NCBI GenBank assembly: GCA_902787575.1
Contig: CADAGX010000001.1
Coordinates: 121,189 to 185,188, forward strand
Reading direction: 5' to 3'
DNA: 64,000 bases
Source of the DNA: an uncultured Bacteroidales bacterium
GTDB lineage: Bacteria; Bacteroidota; Bacteroidia; Bacteroidales; Bacteroidaceae
The notes under the pieces are model-generated. The model was not told the origin of the DNA and ran no database searches. It worked only from the letters and a program-made list of their open reading frames with translations. Shown piece by piece: positions 9,049 through 17,365 of this stretch. The position numbers and the translations under genes were made by a program. Each line of letters opens with the position of its first letter. Position 1 is the stretch's first letter.

Positions 9049-10005
9049 ATGGACTACGACCACGATACATCATTTTGCAACAAGGCAGTGGAGAGCGTCT
9101 TCTCCCTGCCCGTTTGCATTGCGATAGCCACGCTGCTATGGTTCGGCGACACGCTGCCACACCTGCAGCCGTTCGACGTCGATACGTTTCTCTCGGCCGT
9201 CGGCAGCTACATCGTGATGCTGCTTACCGTCTTCGTCTTGTCCGAGGCCGACAATACGCTGGGCCTGCTGCGTATCCGCACCAGCATGCTCCCGTGCGTC
9301 TGGCTTATGCTCACTGCCGTGCAGCCCGACCTGCACCAACTGGCAGCTCCTCAGATTTGCTCGCTCTGCGTGGCGCTGGGCTTGTCGCTGCTGCTGCGCT
9401 GCTACCAGTGTGTGGAGCCCGTGGGCTGGGTCTTCCACTCTTTTCTGTGTCTGGGCGTGGGCAGTGTCGTGTTCCCACCGCTGCTGTGTCTCGGCCTGCT
9501 GTTCTACCTGTGGCTGCACACCTTCATGCAAGCCCTGAGCCCGCGCACTGCTGCAGCAGGACTGGTGGGTCTGGCCTTCCCTTACGTCGTATGGGCCGGT
9601 ACCTGCCTCAGCAGCGAGGATTTCTCTCCCCTGCTCCACCATTTCAGCAACTTCTGGCCAACCATCTCGTGGGCCAGCCATCCCAATATCTCGCTCACAC
9701 ACGGCATACTCTGGTGCATAACGCTGCCGCTGACGGCCATCGGCATCGTGTTTTACACGCTGCAATCCTACGCCGACAAGATACGCGTGCGAATGATGCA
9801 CTTTGCCTGCATCGCGCAAACCGTCATCCTGCTCCTTACAGCCCTGATGTACCCTCTGTGCAACGAGTTTTTTGCCATTCTGCTGGTCACAGCCAGCCTG
9901 CACATCGCCTATTTCTTTGCGTTTGCCAGAGGGCGAGTCACCAACGTGCTGTTCCTCCTCTCACTGCTGCTCCTGGCCCTGACAGCATTGCTGAGAGTGG
10001 TCTGA
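9049..10005 (+). CDS. Polytopic membrane protein of unknown function
   Basis: 318 aa, about eight to nine hydrophobic segments spread over the whole length (for example PVCIAIATLLWF, SYIVMLLTVFVL, LCLGLLFYLWLHTFM, and a last VLFLLSLLLLALTALL), with a charged N terminus MDYDHDTS and no signal peptide or recognisable catalytic motif. It is a conserved-looking inner-membrane protein of the kind often found beside purD in Bacteroidales; I cannot assign a function. The start is odd: ATG 9049 follows the T run of the purD terminator by 4 bp, so it is probably expressed by read-through or starts further in. The strand has no stop until 10005 and codon use matches its neighbours. Confidence 0.65.
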   Translation: MDYDHDTSFCNKAVESVFSLPVCIAIATLLWFGDTLPHLQPFDVDTFLSAVGSYIVMLLTVFVLSEADNTLGLLRIRTSMLPCVWLMLTAVQPDLHQLAAPQICSLCVALGLSLLLRCYQCVEPVGWVFHSFLCLGVGSVVFPPLLCLGLLFYLWLHTFMQALSPRTAAAGLVGLAFPYVVWAGTCLSSEDFSPLLHHFSNFWPTISWASHPNISLTHGILWCITLPLTAIGIVFYTLQSYADKIRVRMMHFACIAQTVILLLTALMYPLCNEFFAILLVTASLHIAYFFAFARGRVTNVLFLLSLLLLALTALLRVV

Positions 10006-10007
10006 AA

Positions 10008-10199
10008 AACTACGTGTGACTTTCCGAAAAAATACGTGTCGTAAAACCCGATGCGACACGTGGCAGCAAAATGGCCGCCTTGTTAGTCTGAATGCGGGTT
10101 TGCGATGTAAATCGTCGATTTACATACTTTCGCCCCATTTTCCCCACGCTGGCAACACATGGCTGTAAGGTAAACTTCACGTCGCATTTTGAAAAAACG
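10008..10199. repeat. Cluster of ACGTGTG / CACGTCGCA words upstream of the Ntn-hydrolase operon
   Basis: The 10006-10286 gap contains ACTACGTGTG (10009-10018), TACGTGTCG (10033-10041), GCGACACGTGGC (10053-10064) and CACGTCGCATTTTG (about 10178-10191). The same words form 22-bp tandem repeats at 25.4 kb and 53.1 kb. The cluster lies 60-250 bp upstream of the -7 box at 10255. Nothing else is apparent in this gap apart from the promoter. Confidence 0.6.
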
Positions 10200-10254
10200 A
10201 GGTGCGAGAAATGCATTTTTCGCACTTATTTTTTGCAATTTCTTCACTTTTCAA

Positions 10255-10263
10255 TAATTTTGT
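10255..10263 (+). promoter_or_regulatory. Bacteroidota -7 box of the Ntn-hydrolase/BPL-N/FAS1 operon
   Basis: TAATTTTGT matches TAnnTTTGY, with a TTTTTTGC stretch about 20 bp upstream as a possible -33 element. The first ATG of the operon is at 10287. Confidence 0.65.
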
Positions 10264-10286
10264 AGCTCGGAATACTCTATTATGGT

Positions 10287-11525
10287 ATGAGCATAAGGTC
10301 ATTTCTTCGCATGTGCATCCTACTGGCCGTGATGCTTCTCCCCATAGCATCGCAGGGCTGCACCTCGTTTATCATTTCCGGGCGCGCCTCGAAAGACGGC
10401 CGTCCGATGATTTTCAAGAATCGCGATGCGAGCAGTGCCAACAATCTGATGGTGCTGGTGCAAGGGAGCACGTACAAATACGTGGGCCTCGTCACCAGTG
10501 CCAGTTCGTCGCCAAGCTCCGTATGGGCCGGACACAACGAAGTGGGCTTTGCCATACTGAACACGGCGGCCTACAACCTGAACGGCTGCGAGGGCGGCGG
10601 CGGTGGCAACGACGGCTCTATCATGCGCAAGGCACTGGCTACGTGCCGTACGCTGAAGGACTTTGAGAGCATGCTCTACTCCATGGACCCGATAAGCGCG
10701 AACTCCAACTACGCAGTGCTCGATGCCGAAGGCGGATGCGCCTACTACGAGACGGGACACTCGAGCTTCGTGAAGTTCGATGCCAACAATCCGCAGGACG
10801 CACCCGACGGATACATCGTGCGCACCAATCACGGAATGACTGGCTGCCACGACCTGGACGAGGGCGTGGAGCGTTACACAGCCATCTCAGAGTTTATCGA
10901 GGACGCCAAGCGTACAGACCGCTTCGAATGCGAGTACCTGCTGGCTAACGCTCCGCGATATCTGACACACGGCCTGACGAAGATGAACCTCTACGACTTC
11001 ATGCCCATGGACGAGACGTGCACGCGCATGTTCCCGTTCAACGACTTCATCCCGCGCTACATCTCCACGGCAGCCATCCTCATTCAGGGCGTGCTGCGCG
11101 GTGAGTCGCCGGCCAACACCATCAGCTGGGCGCAAGTGGGCTGGCCCATGGCAGCCGTAGCCATCCCGCTCATGGTGTACGAAGACGTGCCTCTGCCCTC
11201 GGTGGTCACAGCCACCAGCGGCAGCACCTGCTGGATGAGCCGCAAGGCCAACGAGGAGAAGATGAAAGTCTTCTGCCTGACACGCGGCAAGAAGCAAGAC
11301 TACATCGACCTCGCGAAGCTCGTCAACGAACGCGGCACGGGCATCGCACAGCGCATCATCCCGTTCGAAGCCGAAGTGGTGCGGCGAGGTAACGAGGCCA
11401 TAAAGAAGATACGCAGAGGCATAAACGGCAAAGGCATCCTGAGCGACTATTACATCTGGGTGGACCAGTATGTGAAGGAGAATTACCCGTCCGAGATTGA
11501 AGCATTCGAGATAGCAAACCGATAA
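10287..11525 (+). CDS. Exported C45-type Ntn hydrolase (AAT/linear amide hydrolase family)
   Basis: 412 aa. After a signal-like segment (MSIRSFLRMCILLAVMLLPIASQG) the chain begins with CTSFIISGRASKDGRPMIFKNRD, the pattern of acyl-CoA:6-aminopenicillanate acyltransferase-like (C45) and choloylglycine-type Ntn hydrolases, in which Cys (Cys25 of the precursor) is the N-terminal nucleophile after processing; GRP..FKNRD and a downstream RTNHG are further family signatures. Such enzymes cut linear amides such as N-acyl amino acids, bile-acid amides or peptides; the substrate here is unknown. The GC at the cut site also looks faintly like a lipobox, but SQGC is poor. It is first of four genes (gaps 28, 42 and 39 bp) between a promoter at 10255 and a terminator at 16494. 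Confidence 0.8.
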   Translation: MSIRSFLRMCILLAVMLLPIASQGCTSFIISGRASKDGRPMIFKNRDASSANNLMVLVQGSTYKYVGLVTSASSSPSSVWAGHNEVGFAILNTAAYNLNGCEGGGGGNDGSIMRKALATCRTLKDFESMLYSMDPISANSNYAVLDAEGGCAYYETGHSSFVKFDANNPQDAPDGYIVRTNHGMTGCHDLDEGVERYTAISEFIEDAKRTDRFECEYLLANAPRYLTHGLTKMNLYDFMPMDETCTRMFPFNDFIPRYISTAAILIQGVLRGESPANTISWAQVGWPMAAVAIPLMVYEDVPLPSVVTATSGSTCWMSRKANEEKMKVFCLTRGKKQDYIDLAKLVNERGTGIAQRIIPFEAEVVRRGNEAIKKIRRGINGKGILSDYYIWVDQYVKENYPSEIEAFEIANR

Positions 11526-11553
11526 GATACGACACGCGAAAGGAGAAAACGAT

Positions 11554-12882
11554 ATGTGGTGCAGAAAAGGATTCATGTTGCTGCTGAGCGCTGTGTGCCT
11601 GACGGCCATTGCCAAAGAGCAGAGAGCCGACAATACGAAAGGCTTCTATAAGGATTTGTTTGTAGACGGCGGCATCGGACTTACGACGAAAGACTACCTG
11701 CCCGCTGCACACTACCTGCGCCTGAAGTGGGAGTCCTATCTCTGCGGCCCTCTGAAGAGCAGCGACAAGTTCACCTACACGGCCGACGACACACTGATGC
11801 AGCGCCAGATGATTGGCGGCAGCAGCATAGACGAGAACGGCATACTGCTCTACCCCGACGGGCAGCCACGCTTCCGCATGATATTCATGAACGGCGGCAA
11901 AGCAGGCCGCCACGGAAAGGCACTGGGCGACGATGCACGCAACCGCATTCGCGAGTTCGTCCGCAACGGCGGCAGCTATGTGGGCGACTGCGCCGGAATG
12001 TATCTGGCCTGCCGCGCTTGGAAAGGCGACAACGGAATAAGCTACGAAGACCGCTATCTGGGCCTCTGGCCGGGCGTGGCTTCCAGCACAGGTATCCTCA
12101 CCTCGCAGACGACACTGCAAATCGAGAAGAAGGCCGCACTGCTGAAGTACTCCGACTTCGGCGGCGACATGAAGGTGGACAGCATCTACCACAACGGCGG
12201 CGGATACGCTCGCGAGGATACGCTGTGGCCCAAAGGCACCAAGGTGCTGGCACGCTACGATATACGCGGCCGCGAAGACCTAAAGAAGCTGAAGCGCGAC
12301 GTCACAGGTCTGCCAGCCATGTGGACCTACAAAGACGACGAGCGGACGGGACGCATCGTGCAGTGCGGCTCGCACCCCGAATTTGTGGAGAGCGGCGAGC
12401 GGCTCGACCTGATGCGCGCCATGATGCAGTATGCAATGTCCGGCACCGTGGGAGCCGAGCTGAAAGGGACGCTACAGAGCGGCACGATACGCAAGATGTA
12501 CTGCATGACGCACGACCACAATCCGGCCTTCACTGCCATTGGCGACAGACAGTACCATCACTTCCTGGTCAACGTGCCCAAGAAGGCAAAGAAGGTGGTG
12601 CTCACACTGAAGCCCATGCCCGGAGCAAAGAAGGCAGACCTCTATCTGCTGGCACAGCCGGGCGACTTTGCCTACCTCGAGACGTCGCCCTACAAGAACA
12701 TCGGCGCAGGCTTCGACAAGCGGCTCGTCATCAACAACCCGAAGGCTGGCAAACTCTACGTGTCGGTATTCTGCGGCACCACCGTCGAAGCCACACACAC
12801 AGCGCACGGCACACAATACAGCGGGCGCCTCGACGTACTCAACGGTGTGCCATACAGCATCCTAGCTCAGGTGGAAGAATGA
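11554..12882 (+). CDS. Exported BPL-N/GATase1-like protein with PPC-like C-terminal domain (copy 1)
   Basis: 442 aa. A signal peptide (residues 1-20) precedes a class I glutamine-amidotransferase-like fold of the biotin-protein-ligase N-terminal (BPL_N) type: GGSYVGDCAGM gives the nucleophile elbow Cys146 and CGSHPEF gives His274/Glu276, so the Cys-His-Glu triad appears intact. Residues about 300-440 (FLVNVPKKAKKVVLTLKPMPG.. then NAGKLYVSVFCGT-like strands) look like a pre-peptidase C-terminal beta sandwich. The reaction is unknown; the triad suggests a thiol amidase or peptidase in the periplasm. A good Shine-Dalgarno (AAAGGAG) lies 9 bp before the ATG, unusual here. The next gene is a close paralogue, about two-thirds identical by eye. 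Confidence 0.75.
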   Translation: MWCRKGFMLLLSAVCLTAIAKEQRADNTKGFYKDLFVDGGIGLTTKDYLPAAHYLRLKWESYLCGPLKSSDKFTYTADDTLMQRQMIGGSSIDENGILLYPDGQPRFRMIFMNGGKAGRHGKALGDDARNRIREFVRNGGSYVGDCAGMYLACRAWKGDNGISYEDRYLGLWPGVASSTGILTSQTTLQIEKKAALLKYSDFGGDMKVDSIYHNGGGYAREDTLWPKGTKVLARYDIRGREDLKKLKRDVTGLPAMWTYKDDERTGRIVQCGSHPEFVESGERLDLMRAMMQYAMSGTVGAELKGTLQSGTIRKMYCMTHDHNPAFTAIGDRQYHHFLVNVPKKAKKVVLTLKPMPGAKKADLYLLAQPGDFAYLETSPYKNIGAGFDKRLVINNPKAGKLYVSVFCGTTVEATHTAHGTQYSGRLDVLNGVPYSILAQVEE

Positions 12883-12924
12883 GAACGGAGGCATCGCGTA
12901 ACGGATAAGACAGAAACAAAAAAT

Positions 12925-14265
12925 ATGAAAAGAAGTATCTTTTATTTGCTGACGAGCCTCGTGTGCCTGACAGCTGGTGCAGCAAAGAAAACGACAGAGC
13001 AGGCCGACAACACGAAGGGCTTCTACAAAGACCTTTTCGTGGACGGAGGCATCAAGGTGTCCTCGCGCGACTACCTTCCCTCCTCGCGCTACCTGCAGCT
13101 CGACTGGGAGTCGTTCCTCTGCTCGGCCAAGAAACAGAAAGAGACAGACAAGAAAGCCACCTACACTGCGACCGACACACTGATGCAGCGGCAGTTGTTT
13201 GGCGGCAGCAGCATCGACGAGAACGGCATACTGCTCTTCCCCGACGGACAGCCACGCTTCCGTGTCATCTTTGTGAACGGTGGCGGCGCTGCAAGCCACG
13301 GCCGCTCGCTGGGCGAGGAAGCTCGCAATCGCATTCGCGAGTTCGTCCGCAACGGAGGTAGCTACATGGGCGACTGCGCCGGCATGTTCCTGGCCAGCCG
13401 CGCCGTGAAGGGCGACTCGGCACTCAAGTACCTCGATGCATACCTGGGCGTATGGCCCGGACTGACCATCAGCACCGGCATCACCACCTCGCAGACCACA
13501 CTGCAGATAGAGAAGAACTGCCCGTTCCTGAAGTATTGCGACTTCGGCGGCGACATGAAGGTGGACAGCGTTTACCACAACGGCGGCGGATATGCTGTGC
13601 CCGACACACTATGGCCGGAGCAGACAGAAGTGCTGCTGCGCTACGACATTCGCGGACGCACCGACCTGCCGAAGTTGAAACGCGACATCACCGGCCTGCC
13701 TGCCATCTGGGCATACAAGGCCAACGAACAGAGCGGACGCGTGCTCATATGCGGCTCGCATCCCGAGTTCAACATCACCGGCGAGAAACTCGACCTGATG
13801 CTCTGCATGGTGCGCTACGCACTCGAAGGCACTGCCGGAGCAAGGTTGAAGGGCGAACTGAAACTGGGCGAGGAACGCCAGATGTACTGCATGACGCACG
13901 ACAACAATCCGGCCTACACAGCCATCGGCGACCGCCAGTATCACCACTTCGTCATCGACGTGCCGAAGAAGACAAAGAAACTCGTGCTGACGCTCAATCC
14001 GAAGCCCGGCACAGAGAAGGCAGACCTCTACCTGCTGGCACAGCCGGGCGGCTTTGCCTACCTCGAGACATCGCCCTACAAGAACGTAGGCGCAGGCTTC
14101 GAGAAGCGGCTCGTCATAGACAAGCCGAAGGCTGGCAAGCTCTACGTCTCCGTCTATTGCAACACCACAGTAGAAAGCACACAGACCGAGTACGGCACAC
14201 AATACAGCGGACGACTCGACGTGCTGAACGGAGTGCCTTACAGCATCATGGCAGAAACAGAATAG
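12925..14265 (+). CDS. Exported BPL-N/GATase1-like protein with PPC-like C-terminal domain (copy 2)
   Basis: 446 aa, tandem paralogue of the preceding gene with the same layout: signal peptide (MKRSIFYLLTSLVCLTAGAA), BPL_N/GATase1-like domain with GGSYMGDCAGM (Cys151) and CGSHPEF (His279/Glu281), then a PPC-like sandwich. Both keep the triad and the shared blocks NTKGFYKDLFVDGGI and GGSSIDENGILL, so neither copy looks degraded; divergence is spread over the protein and includes a Lys-rich insertion at about residues 68-77. Retention of two intact tandem copies suggests two related substrates or a heterodimer. It sits 42 bp after copy 1 and 39 bp before the FAS1 lipoprotein gene. Function unknown. 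Confidence 0.75.
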   Translation: MKRSIFYLLTSLVCLTAGAAKKTTEQADNTKGFYKDLFVDGGIKVSSRDYLPSSRYLQLDWESFLCSAKKQKETDKKATYTATDTLMQRQLFGGSSIDENGILLFPDGQPRFRVIFVNGGGAASHGRSLGEEARNRIREFVRNGGSYMGDCAGMFLASRAVKGDSALKYLDAYLGVWPGLTISTGITTSQTTLQIEKNCPFLKYCDFGGDMKVDSVYHNGGGYAVPDTLWPEQTEVLLRYDIRGRTDLPKLKRDITGLPAIWAYKANEQSGRVLICGSHPEFNITGEKLDLMLCMVRYALEGTAGARLKGELKLGEERQMYCMTHDNNPAYTAIGDRQYHHFVIDVPKKTKKLVLTLNPKPGTEKADLYLLAQPGGFAYLETSPYKNVGAGFEKRLVIDKPKAGKLYVSVYCNTTVESTQTEYGTQYSGRLDVLNGVPYSIMAETE

Positions 14266-14304
14266 ACAAACCCAGAACCTTATAAGCTTTCAACCACCAA
14301 GCAT

Positions 14305-16443
14305 ATGAAGACTAAAAGCATCTTTGCGACACTACTGGCCGTCGCACTGTTTTTCTCCTGCAAAGAAGAAATAGACACATCCTCGCGATATGTCTACACA
14401 CACTACACCGTCATCAGTTACCTCGAGGCTCACGAGCAATACAGCGAGTACGTGAAAATGCTTCAGCGCAACATGGTGAGCCACATCTCCGAGACCACGC
14501 TGGCACAGCTGCTCAGCGCACGCGGCAACTACACCGTCTTCGCACCCACCAACGACGCGCTGCAGTTCTTCCTCGACTCGCTCTTCGCACGCGGCATGCT
14601 CTCCGAGCCCACGTGGGACGGATTCACCAGCGAGCACGTGCGCGACTCCTTCGAGCAGATGATTGTCTACAACAGCATCATCGACGGCGGCGACAACACG
14701 ATTTACTATACCAACGACTTCCCCATCCGTCAGGATGCCGAGCTGCCCATCTCCAACATGTACGACCGCAAGCTTACCGTGCATCGCTTCGACGGCGGCC
14801 GCAACGTGGACTCGCTGCTCGTATGCAACGCACCCATCGATGAGCGCAACCGAGACATCCTCGTGCTCAACGGCATCATACACGCCATGAACCGCGTCGT
14901 CGCACCCAGCAACAACACCATGGGACACCTCATCTACTCCACCGTCAAGGAGAAGCGTCGCGGATTCTACGTCTCGTCACTGCTTGTAGAAGCCATCGGC
15001 CTGCGCGACTCGCTCGAGAAATACATGGACTACGCCTACGAGGAGAAATTCCTGCAGGGCGAGATAACGAAAGCCATCATGCCCATCTACGTGGCCGGCT
15101 CCACCGTCATTCCCGAACCGGGATTCTGCACACCCGAGCATCGCTACTACGGCTACACCTACTTCGCCGAGACAGACAGCCTCTGGAGCGTGCTCATCGG
15201 CAAGGATGCACTCGACATCACAGTAGACGACGTGGTGCAATACCTCGACGCACAAAACATCTATCCCGATGCACTGCGCAACAAGGACTACACCGACGAG
15301 AACAACCTGCTCAACCGCTTCGTCACCTACCACCTGCTGCCCGTGCGCCTCTCCACAGACCACCTGGTGATGCACTACAACGAGAAAGGCTACAACCCAT
15401 CGTCGCAAAACCTCTCGGTGGCCATGGTCGAATACTACGTCACCATGGGCAAGCGCCGACTGCTGAAACTCTTCGAGAGCAAGGAGTCGGACGGCGTCTT
15501 CATCAACCGCTTCCCGCACCTCGATAACGGACGCCACGGAACCTACCACGAGACGGGCTGCGACGCCGACAAGGAAGGCATCCTCGTGGGACCCACAGAC
15601 GTGGAGGGCGAGAACGCCATGCGCAACGGAATGCTCTACCCCATCGACAAACTCCTTATCTACGACGATCCCACACGCGAGAACCTGATGAAGGAACGCA
15701 TCCGATGGGACGTAACAACCATGTTCAACGAGTTCACGAACAACGACATACGCATGTCGCCCATCATGGACACGCCACACCAGAACGTCAACATACCCAC
15801 CCGCGCCGAGTACCCCTACATCGACGGCGTTGACATCTCCGAAGAGACACAGTTCTTCTACTGGCCCGGCACCGGTCGAGGCTGGAAGAACTATCATGGC
15901 GACGAAATGACCATCCGCGGCCTGCAAGACATCATCTTCCGCCTGCCGCCCGTTCCCAAGCGCGGCACTTACGAGATACGCTACGCCTCGCAGAACACCG
16001 GAAAGATGCGAGGCATCGTGCAGTTCTACTGGGGCAAAGACAAACAGAAACTCGCACCAATGGGCATCCCCATGGACCTCCGCATCGGTCCCACCGAGAT
16101 TAAGACCGCCACAGCCACCTACCCCAGCGGCATCGGATGGGAGGCAGACACCAACGACGACGACTACAATGCCGAAGTAGACAAGCGCCTGCGCAACAAC
16201 GGCTTCATGAAGGGAGCCGAAATCCACCTAGCCGGAGCACCAGGCTCCTCCATCACAGCACGAGCCAGCGAGACCTGCTGCCGACGCGTCATCATCCGCC
16301 AGACCATGGACCCCGACGAAGTGTACTATGTGCGCTTCAAGACCGTGATGGACGACCCCACACGATACCTCTTCATGGACTACCTCGAGTACTGCGCCAA
16401 GGAGGTGTACGACAACCCTGTCACACCCGAGGATATCTGGTGA
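14305..16443 (+). CDS. FAS1 (fasciclin) domain lipoprotein
   Basis: 712 aa. The signal peptide ends in a lipobox (LFFSC, lipidated Cys19), so the protein is membrane anchored, probably at the outer membrane. A FAS1 module spans about residues 30-170 with the typical block ARGNYTVFAPTNDALQFFLDSL; a second, weaker FAS1-like segment lies around 290-460 (DALDITVDDVVQYLD...LLNRFVTYHLLPVRLS). The last about 200 residues look like a beta-sandwich, perhaps ligand binding. FAS1 proteins mediate adhesion or glycan/protein contacts and occur in Bacteroidales surface loci, but no SusC/D pair is present here. As the last gene of the operon it may present or scaffold the three exported enzymes. A strong terminator follows 50 bp downstream. 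Confidence 0.75.
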   Translation: MKTKSIFATLLAVALFFSCKEEIDTSSRYVYTHYTVISYLEAHEQYSEYVKMLQRNMVSHISETTLAQLLSARGNYTVFAPTNDALQFFLDSLFARGMLSEPTWDGFTSEHVRDSFEQMIVYNSIIDGGDNTIYYTNDFPIRQDAELPISNMYDRKLTVHRFDGGRNVDSLLVCNAPIDERNRDILVLNGIIHAMNRVVAPSNNTMGHLIYSTVKEKRRGFYVSSLLVEAIGLRDSLEKYMDYAYEEKFLQGEITKAIMPIYVAGSTVIPEPGFCTPEHRYYGYTYFAETDSLWSVLIGKDALDITVDDVVQYLDAQNIYPDALRNKDYTDENNLLNRFVTYHLLPVRLSTDHLVMHYNEKGYNPSSQNLSVAMVEYYVTMGKRRLLKLFESKESDGVFINRFPHLDNGRHGTYHETGCDADKEGILVGPTDVEGENAMRNGMLYPIDKLLIYDDPTRENLMKERIRWDVTTMFNEFTNNDIRMSPIMDTPHQNVNIPTRAEYPYIDGVDISEETQFFYWPGTGRGWKNYHGDEMTIRGLQDIIFRLPPVPKRGTYEIRYASQNTGKMRGIVQFYWGKDKQKLAPMGIPMDLRIGPTEIKTATATYPSGIGWEADTNDDDYNAEVDKRLRNNGFMKGAEIHLAGAPGSSITARASETCCRRVIIRQTMDPDEVYYVRFKTVMDDPTRYLFMDYLEYCAKEVYDNPVTPEDIW

Positions 16444-16493
16444 GAAACCGGCCCTCAGAATGACAATGCTGGCTGGTCTGTATTGACAGACAG

Positions 16494-16532
16494 AGGCACC
16501 TTCCCCAAAACGGGAGGGTGCCTTTGTTTTTT
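16494..16532 (+). terminator. Terminator of the Ntn-hydrolase/FAS1 operon
   Basis: AGGCACCTTCCC (16494-16505) pairs with GGGAGGGTGCCT (16512-16523), followed by TTGTTTTTT. Confidence 0.9.
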
Positions 16533-16654
16533 ATGAGTCGTTCGAGGAGGGGTGGCGAGGTCATTTGGTCATTTGCGATTTCTGAATGCAGGTGGCGAAA
16601 ATGGGGGTGGCCACCCGACGACAGGCAAGCCCAAGCCGTGCCAACTACTATGGC

Positions 16655-16870
16655 AAGCATCGCTCCTCTCGTGGATTAACCCCAAAGGGGTGTCAGAGCA
16701 CAGGCAGGGGTGAAGCCCTGCAAAGGATGCACCCCGCATGGCAGCCCAGAAAGGGCGACAGAATGATTGGCTCTGTCGCACCTTCGGCGCTCTGTTTACG
16801 TTCGAACCAGTAGCAGGGACTCTCGCCCCTGCCTGTAATCTTCTGCCCCTCGGGGCACATCCAGCATTGC
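16655..16870. repeat. Dispersed palindromic repeat element, inverted arrangement
   Basis: The 16533-17028 gap has no convincing gene. It contains ACAGGCAGGGG...CCCTGC on the plus strand (about 16699-16722) and its mirror CAGGGAC...GCCCCTGCCTG (about 16815-16836), with CCCCAAAGGGG and GCCCCTCGGGGC palindromes and the block CTGTCGCACCTTCGGCGCT between them. The reverse complement of the right half matches 61380-61512 closely. This is a dispersed non-coding repeat family; small ORFs over it are not credible genes. Confidence 0.7.
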
Positions 16871-17028
16871 CTGCATTGTCATCTGATGCAACTCGTTTCG
16901 ATTGCCCTACAGCGAGCCAACAGCCAAAAGCTAAAAGCCAAAGTCCCCTTTAAGGGGCCTTCCCCCGTGTCAGACAAATGTCAGAGGAATGTCAGCCAGA
17001 AAAATTGGGGCCTTGCGAAGTCCTGCCG

Positions 17029-17037
17029 TACCTTTGC
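17029..17037 (+). promoter_or_regulatory. -7 box for the DUF3098 gene
   Basis: TACCTTTGC. Transcription from about 17044 rules out the ATG at 16989 and supports the start at 17085. Confidence 0.7.
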
Positions 17038-17084
17038 GGCCAGAACGCTGCGGATGGTCTGCAGCGAAACAAAAAAAATGTGTT

Positions 17085-17294
17085 ATGATGAAGAAACAGA
17101 ATTTTTACGTGTTGGGCCTCGGAGTGCTGCTGATTTCAGTGGGGATGGGCCTGATGAGCGGAAGCGGCACTACGGAGCATCGCTTCGCCCTGGAGAATTT
17201 CAGCGCCCGACGCATCCGACTGGCTCCGTGGCTCTGCATGACTGGCTACGCGACGGTGGGAGTGGCCGTCTTTTTTGAGCCGCGGAAAAGATAA
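17085..17294 (+). CDS. DUF3098 small membrane protein
   Basis: 69 aa from ATG 17085 (ATG 17088 is equally possible). Two transmembrane segments, FYVLGLGVLLISVGMGLMSG and LAPWLCMTGYATVGVAVF, are separated by the block FALENFSARRIRLAP, which matches the DUF3098 pattern of a short loop with FSxRRIxLAP between two helices. DUF3098 proteins are conserved across Bacteroidota and have no known function. A -7 box lies 48 bp upstream. The following DUF2723 gene has its own -7 box at 17330, although read-through is likely. Confidence 0.75.
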   Translation: MMKKQNFYVLGLGVLLISVGMGLMSGSGTTEHRFALENFSARRIRLAPWLCMTGYATVGVAVFFEPRKR

Positions 17295-17329
17295 TTGGCC
17301 AAACGTTCGTTTATTCCGCCGAAATTGAG

Positions 17330-17338
17330 TATTTTTGC
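17330..17338 (+). promoter_or_regulatory. -7 box for the DUF2723 gene
   Basis: TATTTTTGC, 27 bp before the ATG at 17366. Confidence 0.7.
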
Positions 17339-17365
17339 ACACCGATTAAAGAATTCGCAGAAAAG

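Noticed and set aside
10287-10370. Lipoprotein signal on the Ntn hydrolase
   Set aside because: The residues before the Cys (SQG) fit a lipobox poorly, and Cys followed by TSF is the family's catalytic N terminus.
16586-16953. Short overlapping ORFs after the FAS1 operon
   Set aside because: They run over a palindromic repeat and lack promoters, family motifs or plausible composition.
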